Assembly: GCF_019795155.1 (NCBI RefSeq)
Contig: NZ_JAILYN010000049.1
Coordinates: 1-34,084 of the forward strand
DNA: 34,084 nucleotides
DNA from: Marinobacterium arenosum
GTDB taxonomy: Bacteria; Pseudomonadota; Gammaproteobacteria; Pseudomonadales; Balneatricaceae
Direction of reading: 5' to 3'
Part shown: one piece after another, positions 17,094-26,409 of the stretch
How the letters are laid out: each line of letters begins with the position of its first letter
Numbering within the stretch: position 1 is the first letter of the stretch
The notes under the pieces: generated by a model
Seen by the model: only the letters and a program-made list of their open reading frames with translations
Database searches by the model: none
What the model was told of the DNA's origin: nothing
Position numbers and translations under genes: made by a program

Positions 17094-19487
17094 TCAGACC
17101 GTGGCCGCCGCCGGGGCGGGCTGGTCTTGAGCAACGGCCTGTTTCAGCGACTCGACCGCCCAGAGCACCCGTTCCGGTGTCGCCGGCGCATCGATCTGCG
17201 GGCTGACGCGGTAGTTCGCCACGCTGGCCACCGCGTCCTTGATGGCACAGAACACCGAGATGCCGAGCATGAACGGCGGCTCGCCCACCGCTTTGGAGTG
17301 GAACACCGTGTCTTCCTTGTTGCGGCGGTTTTCCACCAGTCGCACCCGGAAATCGATCGGCATGTCCGCCACCGCCGGAATCTTGTAGCTGGCCGGGCCC
17401 GCGGTCATCAGCCGGCCCTGGTCGTTCCAGACCAGCTCTTCGCTGGTCAGCCAGCCGGCACCCTGGACGAAGGCGCCTTCCACCTGGCCGATATCGATCG
17501 CCGGGTTCAGCGAGGCGCCCACGTCGTGCAGGATGTCCGCCCGCAGGATCTTGTACTCGCCGGTCAGGGTATCGACCACCACCTCGGAGCAGGCCGCGCC
17601 GTAGGCGTAGTAGTAGAACGGCCGGCCGCGCGCCTTGTCGCGGTCGTAGTAGATCTTCGGCGTGCGGTAGAAACCGGTGCTCGACAGCGAGATCTGATGG
17701 AAGTAGGCCAGCTGGATCAGCTCCTCGAACGGCATGATCTGGTCGCGGATGATCACGTGGTTGTTCTGGAACACCACATCCTCTTCGGTCACGTCGAAGT
17801 GGCGGGCGGCGAACTCGACCAGCCGCTGGCGGATGGTGATCGCCGCGTTCTGCGCCGCCTTACCGTTCAGGTCGGCGCCGGAAGACGCCGCCGTCGGCGA
17901 GGTGTTCGGCACCTTGTCGGTGTTGGTGGCGGTGATCTGGATGCGATCGATATCCACCTGGAACTCTTCGGCGACGATCTGCGCCACCTTGGTGTTCAGA
18001 CCCTGGCCCATCTCGGTACCGCCGTGGTTCAGGTGGATGCTGCCGTCGGTGTAGACATGGATCAGCGCGCCGGCCTGGTTCAGGAAGGTGGCGGTAAAGG
18101 AGATACCGAACTTCACTGGCGTCAGCGCCAGACCTTTTTTCAGGATCGGGCTGTGGCGGTTGTATTCGGCGATCTCTTTCCGGCGCTTCTGGTACTCGCA
18201 GTTCTGCTCCAGATCGGCGATCAGCTCCGGCAGGATGTTGTCTTCCACCTTCTGGTAGTAATGGGTGTGGTCGCGACCCTCGTCGCCGTACAGGTTACGC
18301 TTGCGGATCTCCAGCGGATCGACGCCGATACGACGGGCGATATCGTCCATGATGATCTCCGGCATGATCAGACCCTGCGGGCCGCCAAAACCACGGTAGG
18401 CGGTGTTGGAGGCGATGTTGGTCTTGCAGCGGTAACCGGTGATGGTGGCATCGCCCAGGTAGTAGCCGTTGTCGGCGTGGAACATTGCCCGGTCGATGAT
18501 CGAGTTGGACAGGTCCGGCGAGTAGCCGCAGTTACCGGCCAGCTTCATCTCGACGCCCTGCAGAATGCCCTGGTCGTTGTAGCCGACGTCATACTGGTTG
18601 AAGAACGGGTGGCGCTTACCGGTGATCATCATGTCTTCCATGCGCGGCAGACGCATCTTGGTCGGTCGGCCGGTCAGTCGGGCGATCACCGCCGCGATGC
18701 AGGCCGGCCCGGCCGCCTGGCTCTCCTTGCCGCCGAAGCCGCCGCCCATGCGGCGCATGTCGACCACCACCTTGTTGAACGAGATGCCCAGCACTTCGGC
18801 AACCAGTTTCTGAACCTCGGTCGGGTTCTGGCTGGAGGTGTACACCAGCATGCCGCCGTCTTCGGTCGGGATCACCGAGGAGATCTGGGTTTCCAGGTAG
18901 AAGTGCTCCTGGCCGCCGATATGAACCGCGCCCTGGATACGGTGGGGCGCTTTGGCCAGTGCCGCCTTGGAATCGCCACGCTGGTGGGTGTGCGGATCGC
19001 TGACGTAGCTCTCCTTCTCCAGCGCATCTTCGACCGACAGCACCGGTTCCAGCTCTTCATATTCGATAATCGCCGCCATCGCCGCCTTGCGGGCGGTTTC
19101 CAGGCTGTCGGCGCCGACCGCGATCACCGGCTGGCCGACATATTCAGCCTTGCCGTCCGCCAGCAGCGGGTCGCCCGGCAGCACGCAGCCGATATCCAAC
19201 TGGCCCGGCACGTCTTCGGCGCTGATGGCGATGGCCACGCCCGGAATTTCATAACAGGGCGACAGGTCGATACGGGTGATCCTGGCATGGGCGCGGTCGC
19301 TCATGCGGGCATAGGCGTGCAGCTGATTCGGAAATTCCAACCGGTCGTCGATATAGACCGCCTCGCCGGTTACCTGTTTGGCGGCGCTCTCATGTTTGAC
19401 CTTGCGGCCAACACCGGTTTGCAGCTCCTGCTTGGCCTGCGCCAGCATCTCTTCAACCGTTTTTTTCGTGCTCTGATGGTTAGACAT
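17094..19487 (-). CDS. xdhB: Xanthine dehydrogenase, molybdopterin-binding large subunit
   Basis: The 797-residue product is the catalytic subunit that oxidises hypoxanthine and xanthine to urate at the molybdenum centre. Visible marks are the aldehyde oxidase/xanthine dehydrogenase hammerhead region in the first 150 residues, MGGGFGGKE, YRGFGGPQG for cofactor binding, and KAVGEPPF with the catalytic glutamate at about residue 736. Length is normal for the bacterial split enzyme. Its ATG overlaps the end of xdhA by 8 nt, so translation is probably coupled. Nothing suggests damage. Confidence 0.96.
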   Translation of the reverse strand: MSNHQSTKKTVEEMLAQAKQELQTGVGRKVKHESAAKQVTGEAVYIDDRLEFPNQLHAYARMSDRAHARITRIDLSPCYEIPGVAIAISAEDVPGQLDIGCVLPGDPLLADGKAEYVGQPVIAVGADSLETARKAAMAAIIEYEELEPVLSVEDALEKESYVSDPHTHQRGDSKAALAKAPHRIQGAVHIGGQEHFYLETQISSVIPTEDGGMLVYTSSQNPTEVQKLVAEVLGISFNKVVVDMRRMGGGFGGKESQAAGPACIAAVIARLTGRPTKMRLPRMEDMMITGKRHPFFNQYDVGYNDQGILQGVEMKLAGNCGYSPDLSNSIIDRAMFHADNGYYLGDATITGYRCKTNIASNTAYRGFGGPQGLIMPEIIMDDIARRIGVDPLEIRKRNLYGDEGRDHTHYYQKVEDNILPELIADLEQNCEYQKRRKEIAEYNRHSPILKKGLALTPVKFGISFTATFLNQAGALIHVYTDGSIHLNHGGTEMGQGLNTKVAQIVAEEFQVDIDRIQITATNTDKVPNTSPTAASSGADLNGKAAQNAAITIRQRLVEFAARHFDVTEEDVVFQNNHVIIRDQIMPFEELIQLAYFHQISLSSTGFYRTPKIYYDRDKARGRPFYYYAYGAACSEVVVDTLTGEYKILRADILHDVGASLNPAIDIGQVEGAFVQGAGWLTSEELVWNDQGRLMTAGPASYKIPAVADMPIDFRVRLVENRRNKEDTVFHSKAVGEPPFMLGISVFCAIKDAVASVANYRVSPQIDAPATPERVLWAVESLKQAVAQDQPAPAAATV

Positions 19488-20919
19488 ATGCGGTCACCCG
19501 TGTTTCGACTTCTATTACCTGGCTTTCGACGAAGTAGCGCTGCAGCATGTTGCGGGCTGTCAGCATCCGGTAGTCCTTGGAGGCGCGGAAATCGGAGATC
19601 GGTGCGAAATCCTGCTCCAGGGCAGCCATCGCTTTGGCAATAGTGGCCTGATTCCAGTGTGAGCCGAGCAGCGTCTGCTCGCAATGTCGGGCCCGTTTCG
19701 GGATGGCGGCCATGCCGCCGAATGCGATGCAGGCGTCGGTTACCACGCCATCATCGACGGTGATACTGAGTGCCGCCAGTACGGCGGAGATATCGTCATC
19801 CAGCCGCTTGGAGATCTTGTAGGCGCGGAACCGGTCCACGGCGCCGGCGCGCGGCACGATCACCTTCTCGATAAACTCGGACGGCTGCAGCTGGGTGACC
19901 TTGTAGTCGACGAAGAAATCCTCCAGCGGCATGGTGCGGCGCTGGTCGCCTTTGCGTAGCACGACCTGCGCTTTCAGGGCGATCAGCGCCGGCGGCGAGT
20001 CACCGATCGGTGAGGCGTTGCCGATGTTGCCGCCCAGGGTGCCCTGGTTGCGCACCTGCAGCGAGGCAAAGCGGTGCAGCAGGGCGCCGAAATCCGGGTA
20101 GTCGGCGGTGAGCGCGTCGTAGCACTGGCTCAGCGATGCCGCAGCCCCGAGCTCGATGCGGTCGTCGAACACCTCCACCTGCTTCAGTTCGGCGATATCG
20201 CCGACGTAGATCATCGCCGGCAGTTCGCGATGGAACTGGGTCACTTCCAGCGCCAGGTCGGTACCGCCGGCCAGCAGGCGGGCCTCGGGATACTGCAGGA
20301 ACAGTTCCGCCAGCTCGGCGGTGGTTTTCGGGTTGTGGCAGTGGCGTTTGTCCAGCGCCAGGCTGGGCGTATCAGTGCGCTGCAATGCTTTCAGTCGCTG
20401 TACGGTGGCCTGTTCGTTACGCTGGAACTGGTCGGCGCCGGCATCGTCGTACATGGCGTTGGCGGCATCGACGATCGGCCGGTAGCCGGTACAGCGGCAC
20501 AGGTTGCCGGCCAATGCTTCCAGCACCTCTTCCTTATCCGGCTCGGCGTTGTTCTTGCCCAGCGCGAACAGCGACATCACGATGCCGGGGGTACAGAAGC
20601 CGCATTGAGAGCCGTGACAATCCACCATCGCCTGTTGGGACGGGTGAAGTTTGTCCTTGTCCTTCAGGTCTTCGACCGTAATCAACTGCTTGCCGTCCAG
20701 CGCCGACACGAAGGTCAGGCAGGAGTTGATGCTTTTATAGCGCAGCTGATCGCCGTCGAGTTCAGCCAGTACCACTGTACAGGCGCCGCAGTCTCCCGAA
20801 GCACACCCCTCTTTCGTACCGGTCTTACGTACATGCTCACGCAGATAGTTCAGCACCGTCATGTTGGGGTCGAGAGTGTGCTCCTCCCTCAATTCCTGAT
20901 TCAGTAAGAACTTAATCAA
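19480..20919 (-). CDS. xdhA: Xanthine dehydrogenase, iron-sulfur/FAD small subunit
   Basis: The 479-residue product carries the electron-transfer centres. The plant-type [2Fe-2S] site has C39, C44, C47 and C67 (EGCASGDCGACTVV). The second [2Fe-2S] helical domain has C106, C109, C141 and C143 (QCGFCTPG and CRCTGYRP). A FAD domain follows (LLAGGTDLALEV; GGNIGNASPIGDSPP). The start is a TTG at 20919, chosen because AGAGGAG stands 7-8 nt before it and because the ferredoxin fold needs the MIKFLLN strand; the next ATG would cut into it. It heads the xdhA-xdhB-xdhC-guaD operon, with an operator palindrome about 40 nt upstream of the start codon. Confidence 0.95.
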   Translation of the reverse strand: MIKFLLNQELREEHTLDPNMTVLNYLREHVRKTGTKEGCASGDCGACTVVLAELDGDQLRYKSINSCLTFVSALDGKQLITVEDLKDKDKLHPSQQAMVDCHGSQCGFCTPGIVMSLFALGKNNAEPDKEEVLEALAGNLCRCTGYRPIVDAANAMYDDAGADQFQRNEQATVQRLKALQRTDTPSLALDKRHCHNPKTTAELAELFLQYPEARLLAGGTDLALEVTQFHRELPAMIYVGDIAELKQVEVFDDRIELGAAASLSQCYDALTADYPDFGALLHRFASLQVRNQGTLGGNIGNASPIGDSPPALIALKAQVVLRKGDQRRTMPLEDFFVDYKVTQLQPSEFIEKVIVPRAGAVDRFRAYKISKRLDDDISAVLAALSITVDDGVVTDACIAFGGMAAIPKRARHCEQTLLGSHWNQATIAKAMAALEQDFAPISDFRASKDYRMLTARNMLQRYFVESQVIEVETRVTAYV

Positions 20920-20955
20920 GGGGGCTCTCCTCTTTGTATTTATTATTTAATTGGA

Positions 20956-20965
20956 TGGTATACAT
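20956..20965. promoter_or_regulatory. GntR-type operator TGGTATACAT upstream of xdhA
   Basis: It contains the GTATAC core shared with the other boxes and lies 37-46 nt upstream of the xdhA TTG, where a bound repressor would block the promoter or early elongation. Confidence 0.55.
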
Positions 20966-21180
20966 TGATTTAAGTGAAAGCTGACTTCTAAGTCAAGATG
21001 GAATTTGACTCACGGGTCAGAAAAATGGCCATCCTGACAAATTTTCATGATTCCTCTCGATCGGCACGCTGAACGCAGCAGCAGGGCAGTGACCGCTCGT
21101 CTGTAGCAGGTTGGCGAAGTTGCTGGCGTCAACGCCGTTGAGTCAGCCCGCGGGCGCATGCTGGCAGTGGGATGATTAAT

Positions 21181-21203
21181 ATGTATACATTAAATGTATA
21201 CAA
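21181..21203. promoter_or_regulatory. Tandem GntR-type operators upstream of the enolase gene
   Basis: ATGTATACAT (21181-21190, a perfect palindrome) and ATGTATACAA (21194-21203) stand with a 13-bp step, exactly the step seen upstream of puuE. They are 147-169 nt upstream of the enolase ATG. Confidence 0.65.
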
Positions 21204-21235
21204 ATAAAGATAATAATGTATTTTATTGTGCTTGA

Positions 21236-22636
<1,401 letters not shown>

Positions 22637-22653
22637 TCGACGTGTAAGAGGCC

Positions 22654-22694
22654 GCCCCGCCCGGCGGGAATTGTCGCCGCGGGGCTCGTTTTTT
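22654..22694 (+). terminator. Rho-independent terminator of eno
   Basis: GCCCCGC (22654-22660) pairs with GCGGGGC (22679-22685), with an inner CGGCG/CGCCG extension, followed by six T residues (22689-22694). It lies just after the eno stop codon. Confidence 0.8.
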
Positions 22695-22711
22695 GGGGAG
22701 GCGCTATCTTT

Positions 22712-22788
22712 GTAGCAGCCCGCTCCGCGGGCGACTGGCTGCGGGCTCCGAAAAAAACGCTGACGGTCGCGGCTAAAGCCCCTCCTAC
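22712..22788. repeat. REP-like palindromic unit
   Basis: A 77-bp unit starts GTAGCAGCCCGCTCCGCGGG and ends GGCTAAAGCCCCTCCTAC. It has the same size and arms as the units of the array at 25764-26396. Its left arm is of the GTAGCAG type and its right arm of the CTCCTAC type, so the ends pair imperfectly. Confidence 0.8.
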
Positions 22789-22819
22789 AACAGATCGGCC
22801 CTACCGCTTCGCGTATAAC

Positions 22820-22930
22820 GTAGGGTTGGCTCTGGCCGGGCAGGTTCAGCCGACCAGGAGCCCGCAGGGCTCCAAAATCGCCTGCGGTGATGGCGCCCCG
22901 GGTGACGCCCTACAAGGTTTGGTAGCAGCC
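22820..22930. repeat. Divergent REP-like unit plus half unit
   Basis: A segment starting GTAGGG (22820) and ending CCCTAC (22913) is followed by the 8-nt linker AAGGTTTG (22914-22921) and a new left arm GTAGCAGCC at 22922. The same arrangement (CTAC, AAGGTTTC, GTAGCAGCC) closes the large array next to the EAL-HDOD gene. Confidence 0.55.
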
Positions 22931-22937
22931 CCTCGAC

Positions 22938-23714
22938 TCACTCCTCCAACAGCTGCAGCAGTTGCGATTTCCGCTGGATCGCCAGCTTCTTATAGGCCCG
23001 CTTGCGGTAGGTCACCACGCTGTTTTCCGACAATTCCAGCCGCAGGGCGATGCTCTTGGCGCTGTGTCCCCTGGCGATCAGGCCGCAGATCTGCGCTTCA
23101 CGCTCCGACAGGCCGGCGGCCAAGAGGGCGCGGATCGGATCGCGCTTGCGGCGTTCGTCACGGAACTGGCGCAGCAGCAGGGCGCTGATCAGCGGCGCAC
23201 CGGCGGCCAGCCGGTCCAGTTCTTCGTCGCTGAAATTGGCCCGGTCGTCGCCACGGTAAAAGTTGATATAGAACAGGTGCCGGCTGCGCGGGTCCAGCGC
23301 CGCCAGGGCGAACTTTTCGCCGAGGTCCGGCACGTTGTAGAAGCGGCGCCGGTAGACCGGTGGCAGTGAACGGCGGTCGAGGTGCTGGTAGGCCGGTTGC
23401 CCGGGATGCTCGACCAGCGTGCTGCGCAGTTGGGCCAGTAGTGGGTCGTCCCGGTAGGCGCCGTCCAGATACAGCGAGGCCAGTTGCAGGCCCAGCTCCG
23501 GGCGCTGGACATTGTGGGCCAGCCGGCAGCTGGCCGGTCCGTCGTCCGGTGGGAACTCGAACACCATGTACTGCTCTACCCGGGCGAACAGCTTCATCAG
23601 CTGGAAGAAGCGAGGGTAGAACGCCTCCTCGCCGATCCCCTCGATGCAGGATGCCAATGGCAGGCTCAGTGCCGGGTTGGTCAGCGCTCTGTTTTCAGTC
23701 TCTGTCGGTTTCAT
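22938..23714 (-). CDS. LuxR-type transcriptional regulator
   Basis: The 258-residue product (start at 23714, MKPTETEN; an ATG at 23732 would add six residues) has a C-terminal LuxR helix-turn-helix: LSEREAQICGLIARGHSAKSIALRLELSENSVVTYRKRAYKKL at about residues 200-245. The N-terminal 180 residues show no receiver motif and no clear acyl-homoserine-lactone pocket, and I do not recognise the sensor fold. It is divergent from an FAD monooxygenase gene 121 bp away and is the natural candidate for its regulator. Neither start has a strong ribosome site. The signal is unknown. Confidence 0.85.
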   Translation of the reverse strand: MKPTETENRALTNPALSLPLASCIEGIGEEAFYPRFFQLMKLFARVEQYMVFEFPPDDGPASCRLAHNVQRPELGLQLASLYLDGAYRDDPLLAQLRSTLVEHPGQPAYQHLDRRSLPPVYRRRFYNVPDLGEKFALAALDPRSRHLFYINFYRGDDRANFSDEELDRLAAGAPLISALLLRQFRDERRKRDPIRALLAAGLSEREAQICGLIARGHSAKSIALRLELSENSVVTYRKRAYKKLAIQRKSQLLQLLEE

Positions 23715-23731
23715 AGTGCAGCAATAGTGCA
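23713..23731. promoter_or_regulatory. Direct repeat ATAGTGCA at the luxR 5' end
   Basis: ATAGTGCA occurs at 23713-23720 and again at 23724-23731, an 11-bp step (one helical turn), over the possible start codons of the LuxR-type gene and about 105-120 nt upstream of the divergent monooxygenase. It could be a regulator-binding site; no further support is visible. Confidence 0.35.
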
Positions 23732-23835
23732 TTGATCAGCCGAGGTCAATTGTCCCTCTTTTATGGGGACATCTTCGCACTGGCTGCGACGTAGATTGAA
23801 AACAGAACAACCAACTACGCAGTAGGAGAGGCCAG

Positions 23836-25515
23836 ATGCATACCCCGGACAGTTCCCCCCGCGCGTCGCTGTATTACGACTATAAGATCCATCCGTTCAA
23901 GCCCGCGCCGGAGCAACGGGGCGAGCAGACCCGGCACCCGGTGGCGGTCGTCGGCGCCGGGCCGATTGGCTTGGCGCTGGCGCTGGATCTGGCCCGTTAC
24001 GGCGTGGCCTCGGTGGTATTGGAAGCCGACGTGCAGGTCTCCGAGGGCAGCCGGGCGATCGTGTTTACCCGCCGTTCGATGGAGATCCTGCAACAGGTTG
24101 GCGTGGCCGAGCGGATGATGGAGGACGCGCTGCCCTGGCGCAGTGGCAACTCGATCTATCGCGGCCAGCGGGTGTTCCGCATGGAGGCGCCCTACGACCC
24201 GGACGACCGCTACCAGCCGATGCACAACCTGCAGCAGCAGTACCTGGAACAGTACCTGGTCGAGCAGTGCGAACAGCAGTCGCTGATCGAGCTGCGCTGG
24301 GGCACCCGCTTCGTCGAGCTGCTGCGCAATGACGATCAGGTCGAACTGCTGCTGGATACCCCCGAGGGCGAGTATAGCCTGCAGGCCGACTGGCTGGTTG
24401 CCTGTGACGGCGCCCGCTCGCCGGTGCGCAGCCAGCTGGGGCTGCGGATGGACGGTGCCAGCTACACCGGCAACTTCGTGATCGCCGATATCAAGATCGA
24501 TATCGACCTGCCGACCGAACGGCTGGCGTTTTTCGATCCCGACTGGAACCCCGGCAATACCGTGCTGATGCACCGCGAACCGCACGGTATCTGGCGGCTG
24601 GATTACCAGCTGCCGGCCGGCGAGACGCCGGAGCAGGCATTGCAGCCGGAGTCGCTGTACGGCCGTATTCAGGCTCAGCTGGATATGGTCGGCATCGATG
24701 CCCCCTGGCAGCTGGACTGGTGCTCGGTCTACTCGGCGCGGGCGATGACGCTGCCGGACTATCGCCACAACCGGGTGCTGTTTGCCGGCGATGCCGCCCA
24801 TATGCTGCCTATCTTTGGGGTGCGCGGCGCCAATACCGGCCTGCAGGACAGCCAGAACCTGGCCTGGAAGCTGGCCGCGCGGATACAGGGTTGGGGCGGT
24901 GACGTGCTGCTCAACAGTTACAGCCACGAGCGGGTCGGTGCGGCGCGGGAGATCATCGAGGAGGCGGGCAAGAGTACCCGCTTCATGACTCCGCCCAGCA
25001 ACGGCTACCGGTTGCTGCGCGACGCCACCCTGTCGTTATCGCTGAGCCAGCCGTTCGTCGGCCCGCTGTTCCACTGGCGTACCTCGCGGGCGCATGACTA
25101 CCTGGATTCGCCGCTGAACAGTGGTGACAAGGCGGATAACGGACCCTTAACCGGCGCGCCGTTGCAGAATATCCGGCTGGCGGAGAGCGACTACCTGTTC
25201 GATCACCTAGGCGGCGCGTTCTACCTGATGCTGTTTGCCGAGCGGCCGCTCGACGAGCCGGGGCTGCAGTTGTTGCAACAGCGTCTGCAGCAGGAGGGCG
25301 TGCCGTTCGAGATCGTCCAGATCTGCCGTGACCTGGAACAGAACGACTGGCCGCTGCTGGCCGATCCGGATGGCCGTATTGCCGCCAAGTATGGCGCCGC
25401 CGATGGCTCGGCCTTGCTGGCACGGCCGGACCAGCACCTGTGCGCCCGCTGGTCGCAGCTGGATCTGGACCGGGTGGAAAAGGCGATCCGCATCGCGTTG
25501 GGTAAATCGAACTGA
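23836..25515 (+). CDS. FAD-dependent aromatic-type monooxygenase (PHBH/MhpA-like)
   Basis: The 559-residue product is a class A flavoprotein hydroxylase. Residues 36-50 carry VAVVGAGPIGLALAL (GxGxxG for FAD), D191-G192 the DG motif (VACDGARSPVR), and G318-D319 the GD motif (VLFAGDAAHMLPIFGVRGAN). A C-terminal thioredoxin-like domain follows (RPDQHLCARW near the end), as in phenol and 3-(3-hydroxyphenyl)propionate hydroxylases. It probably hydroxylates an aromatic or heteroaromatic acid using NAD(P)H and oxygen. The ATG has GGAGAGG closely upstream. No ring-cleavage genes are near it, so the substrate is unknown. A urate-hydroxylase (HpxO) role is unlikely: the protein is much longer and PuuD is present. 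Confidence 0.87.
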   Translation: MHTPDSSPRASLYYDYKIHPFKPAPEQRGEQTRHPVAVVGAGPIGLALALDLARYGVASVVLEADVQVSEGSRAIVFTRRSMEILQQVGVAERMMEDALPWRSGNSIYRGQRVFRMEAPYDPDDRYQPMHNLQQQYLEQYLVEQCEQQSLIELRWGTRFVELLRNDDQVELLLDTPEGEYSLQADWLVACDGARSPVRSQLGLRMDGASYTGNFVIADIKIDIDLPTERLAFFDPDWNPGNTVLMHREPHGIWRLDYQLPAGETPEQALQPESLYGRIQAQLDMVGIDAPWQLDWCSVYSARAMTLPDYRHNRVLFAGDAAHMLPIFGVRGANTGLQDSQNLAWKLAARIQGWGGDVLLNSYSHERVGAAREIIEEAGKSTRFMTPPSNGYRLLRDATLSLSLSQPFVGPLFHWRTSRAHDYLDSPLNSGDKADNGPLTGAPLQNIRLAESDYLFDHLGGAFYLMLFAERPLDEPGLQLLQQRLQQEGVPFEIVQICRDLEQNDWPLLADPDGRIAAKYGAADGSALLARPDQHLCARWSQLDLDRVEKAIRIALGKSN

Positions 25516-25526
25516 GGACTGATCAG

Positions 25527-25727
25527 ATGACAGAGCAGAGTAAAGCAGAAGCGATGGCGGTGGCCGATCTGGAGCAGGTCTATGACGCCCTGGCCGAAGC
25601 GATCGACCGGGCCGGCGAGGCGCATGACCGGTTGTTCCTGACCAAGCTGGTATTGCTGCTGGCCAACCGCTGCGGTGATCGACAGGCGGTGCTGGAGGCG
25701 ATCGACGCCGCGTTGCAGGATCTGTAG
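25527..25727 (+). CDS. Small DUF2783-like protein
   Basis: This 66-residue acidic, helical protein starts 11 bp after the monooxygenase stop codon, with GAGGACT in front of its ATG. The pattern LEQVYDALAEAIDRAG..LFLTKLVLLLANRCGD resembles DUF2783, a small family that I recall beside FAD hydroxylases. It has no cysteine pair, signal peptide or membrane segment. The tight spacing suggests that it acts with the monooxygenase, perhaps as a small subunit or stabiliser; this is inference. Confidence 0.75.
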   Translation: MTEQSKAEAMAVADLEQVYDALAEAIDRAGEAHDRLFLTKLVLLLANRCGDRQAVLEAIDAALQDL

Positions 25728-25763
25728 GGCCGGTGTCGGGGGGGCTACGAAACACGAAGCTCT

Positions 25764-26396
25764 GTAGCAGCCCACTCCGTGGGCGACAGGTCTCGGGCTT
25801 CGAAGGATCCACAGCGGGTCGCGGTCGGAGCCCGCTGCTACAGCGCTTCGTAGCAGCCGCTCCGGGGGCGACAGGCCTAGGACTTCGAGGGAACCACCGA
25901 GGGTCGCGGTCGGAGCCCGCTGCTACGGGTTGTCGTAGCAGCCCACTCCGAGGGCGACAGGCCTAGGACTTCGAAAGAACTGCCATGGGTCGCGGTCGGA
26001 GCCCGCTGCTACGGGTTGTCGTAGCAGCCCACTCCGAGGGCGACAGGCCTAGGACTTCGGAAGAACCGCCGAGGGTCGCGGTCGGAGCCCGCTGCTACAG
26101 CGCTTCGTAGCAGCCCACTCCGAGGGCGACAGGCTGCGGACTTTGAAAGAACCACCGCAGGTCGCGGATAAATCCCCTCCTACAGGGTTTCGTAGCAGCC
26201 CACTCCGAGGGCGACAGGCTGCGGATTTCGAAATAACCACCGAGGGTCGCGGTCGGAGCCCGCTGCTACGGGTTGTCGTAGCAGCCCACTCCGAGGGCGA
26301 CAGGCCGCGGACTTCGGAAGAACCGCCGAGGGTCGCGGATAAATCCCCTCCTACAAGGTTTCGTAGCAGCCCACTCCGTGGGCGACAGGCCGCAAC
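25764..26396. repeat. Array of eight REP-like palindromic units
   Basis: Seven full units of 77-78 bp begin at 25764, 25850, 25935, 26021, 26107, 26192 and 26278, and a half unit begins at 26363. The step is 85 or 86 bp, and every unit is followed by an 8-nt linker (AGCGCTTC, GGGTTGTC, AGGGTTTC or AAGGTTTC). Each unit is an imperfect palindrome: left arm GTAGCAGCCCACTCCGAGGG, right arm mostly GGTCGCGGTCGGAGCCCGC then TGCTAC, with a centre containing GGACTTCG and GAACC. Units 5 and 7 have a different right arm, GGTCGCGGATAAATCCCC then TCCTAC. The array fills the 682-bp gap between the converging DUF2783-like and EAL-HDOD genes. No transposase of the REP-associated type is seen nearby. Confidence 0.92.
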
Positions 26397-26409
26397 TTTT
26401 TTCAGCGAC

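Larger units (their letters stand above)
22637..22937. other. 301-bp spacer between eno and luxR: terminator and REP-like units
   Basis: No gene is visible. The spacer holds the enolase terminator (22654-22694), one REP-like unit (22712-22788), and a second repeat fragment with the same unit-linker-half-unit order as the large array (22820-22930), which ends eight bases before the luxR stop codon. Confidence 0.65.

Noticed and set aside
18834-18845. GTGTACAC palindrome inside xdhB
   Set aside because: It lies inside the coding region at conserved codons, without the flanking T/A bases of the spacer sites, so I count it as chance.
23836-25515. FAD monooxygenase as a urate hydroxylase (HpxO type)
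   Set aside because: At 559 residues with a thioredoxin-like C-terminus it fits the MhpA/phenol hydroxylase class; it has no purine-type box in front, and PuuD already covers urate oxidation.
25764-26396. Possible CRISPR array because of even repeat spacing
   Set aside because: Units are 77-78 bp palindromes with nearly identical centres and only 8-nt linkers from a small set; there are no unique spacers and no cas genes.
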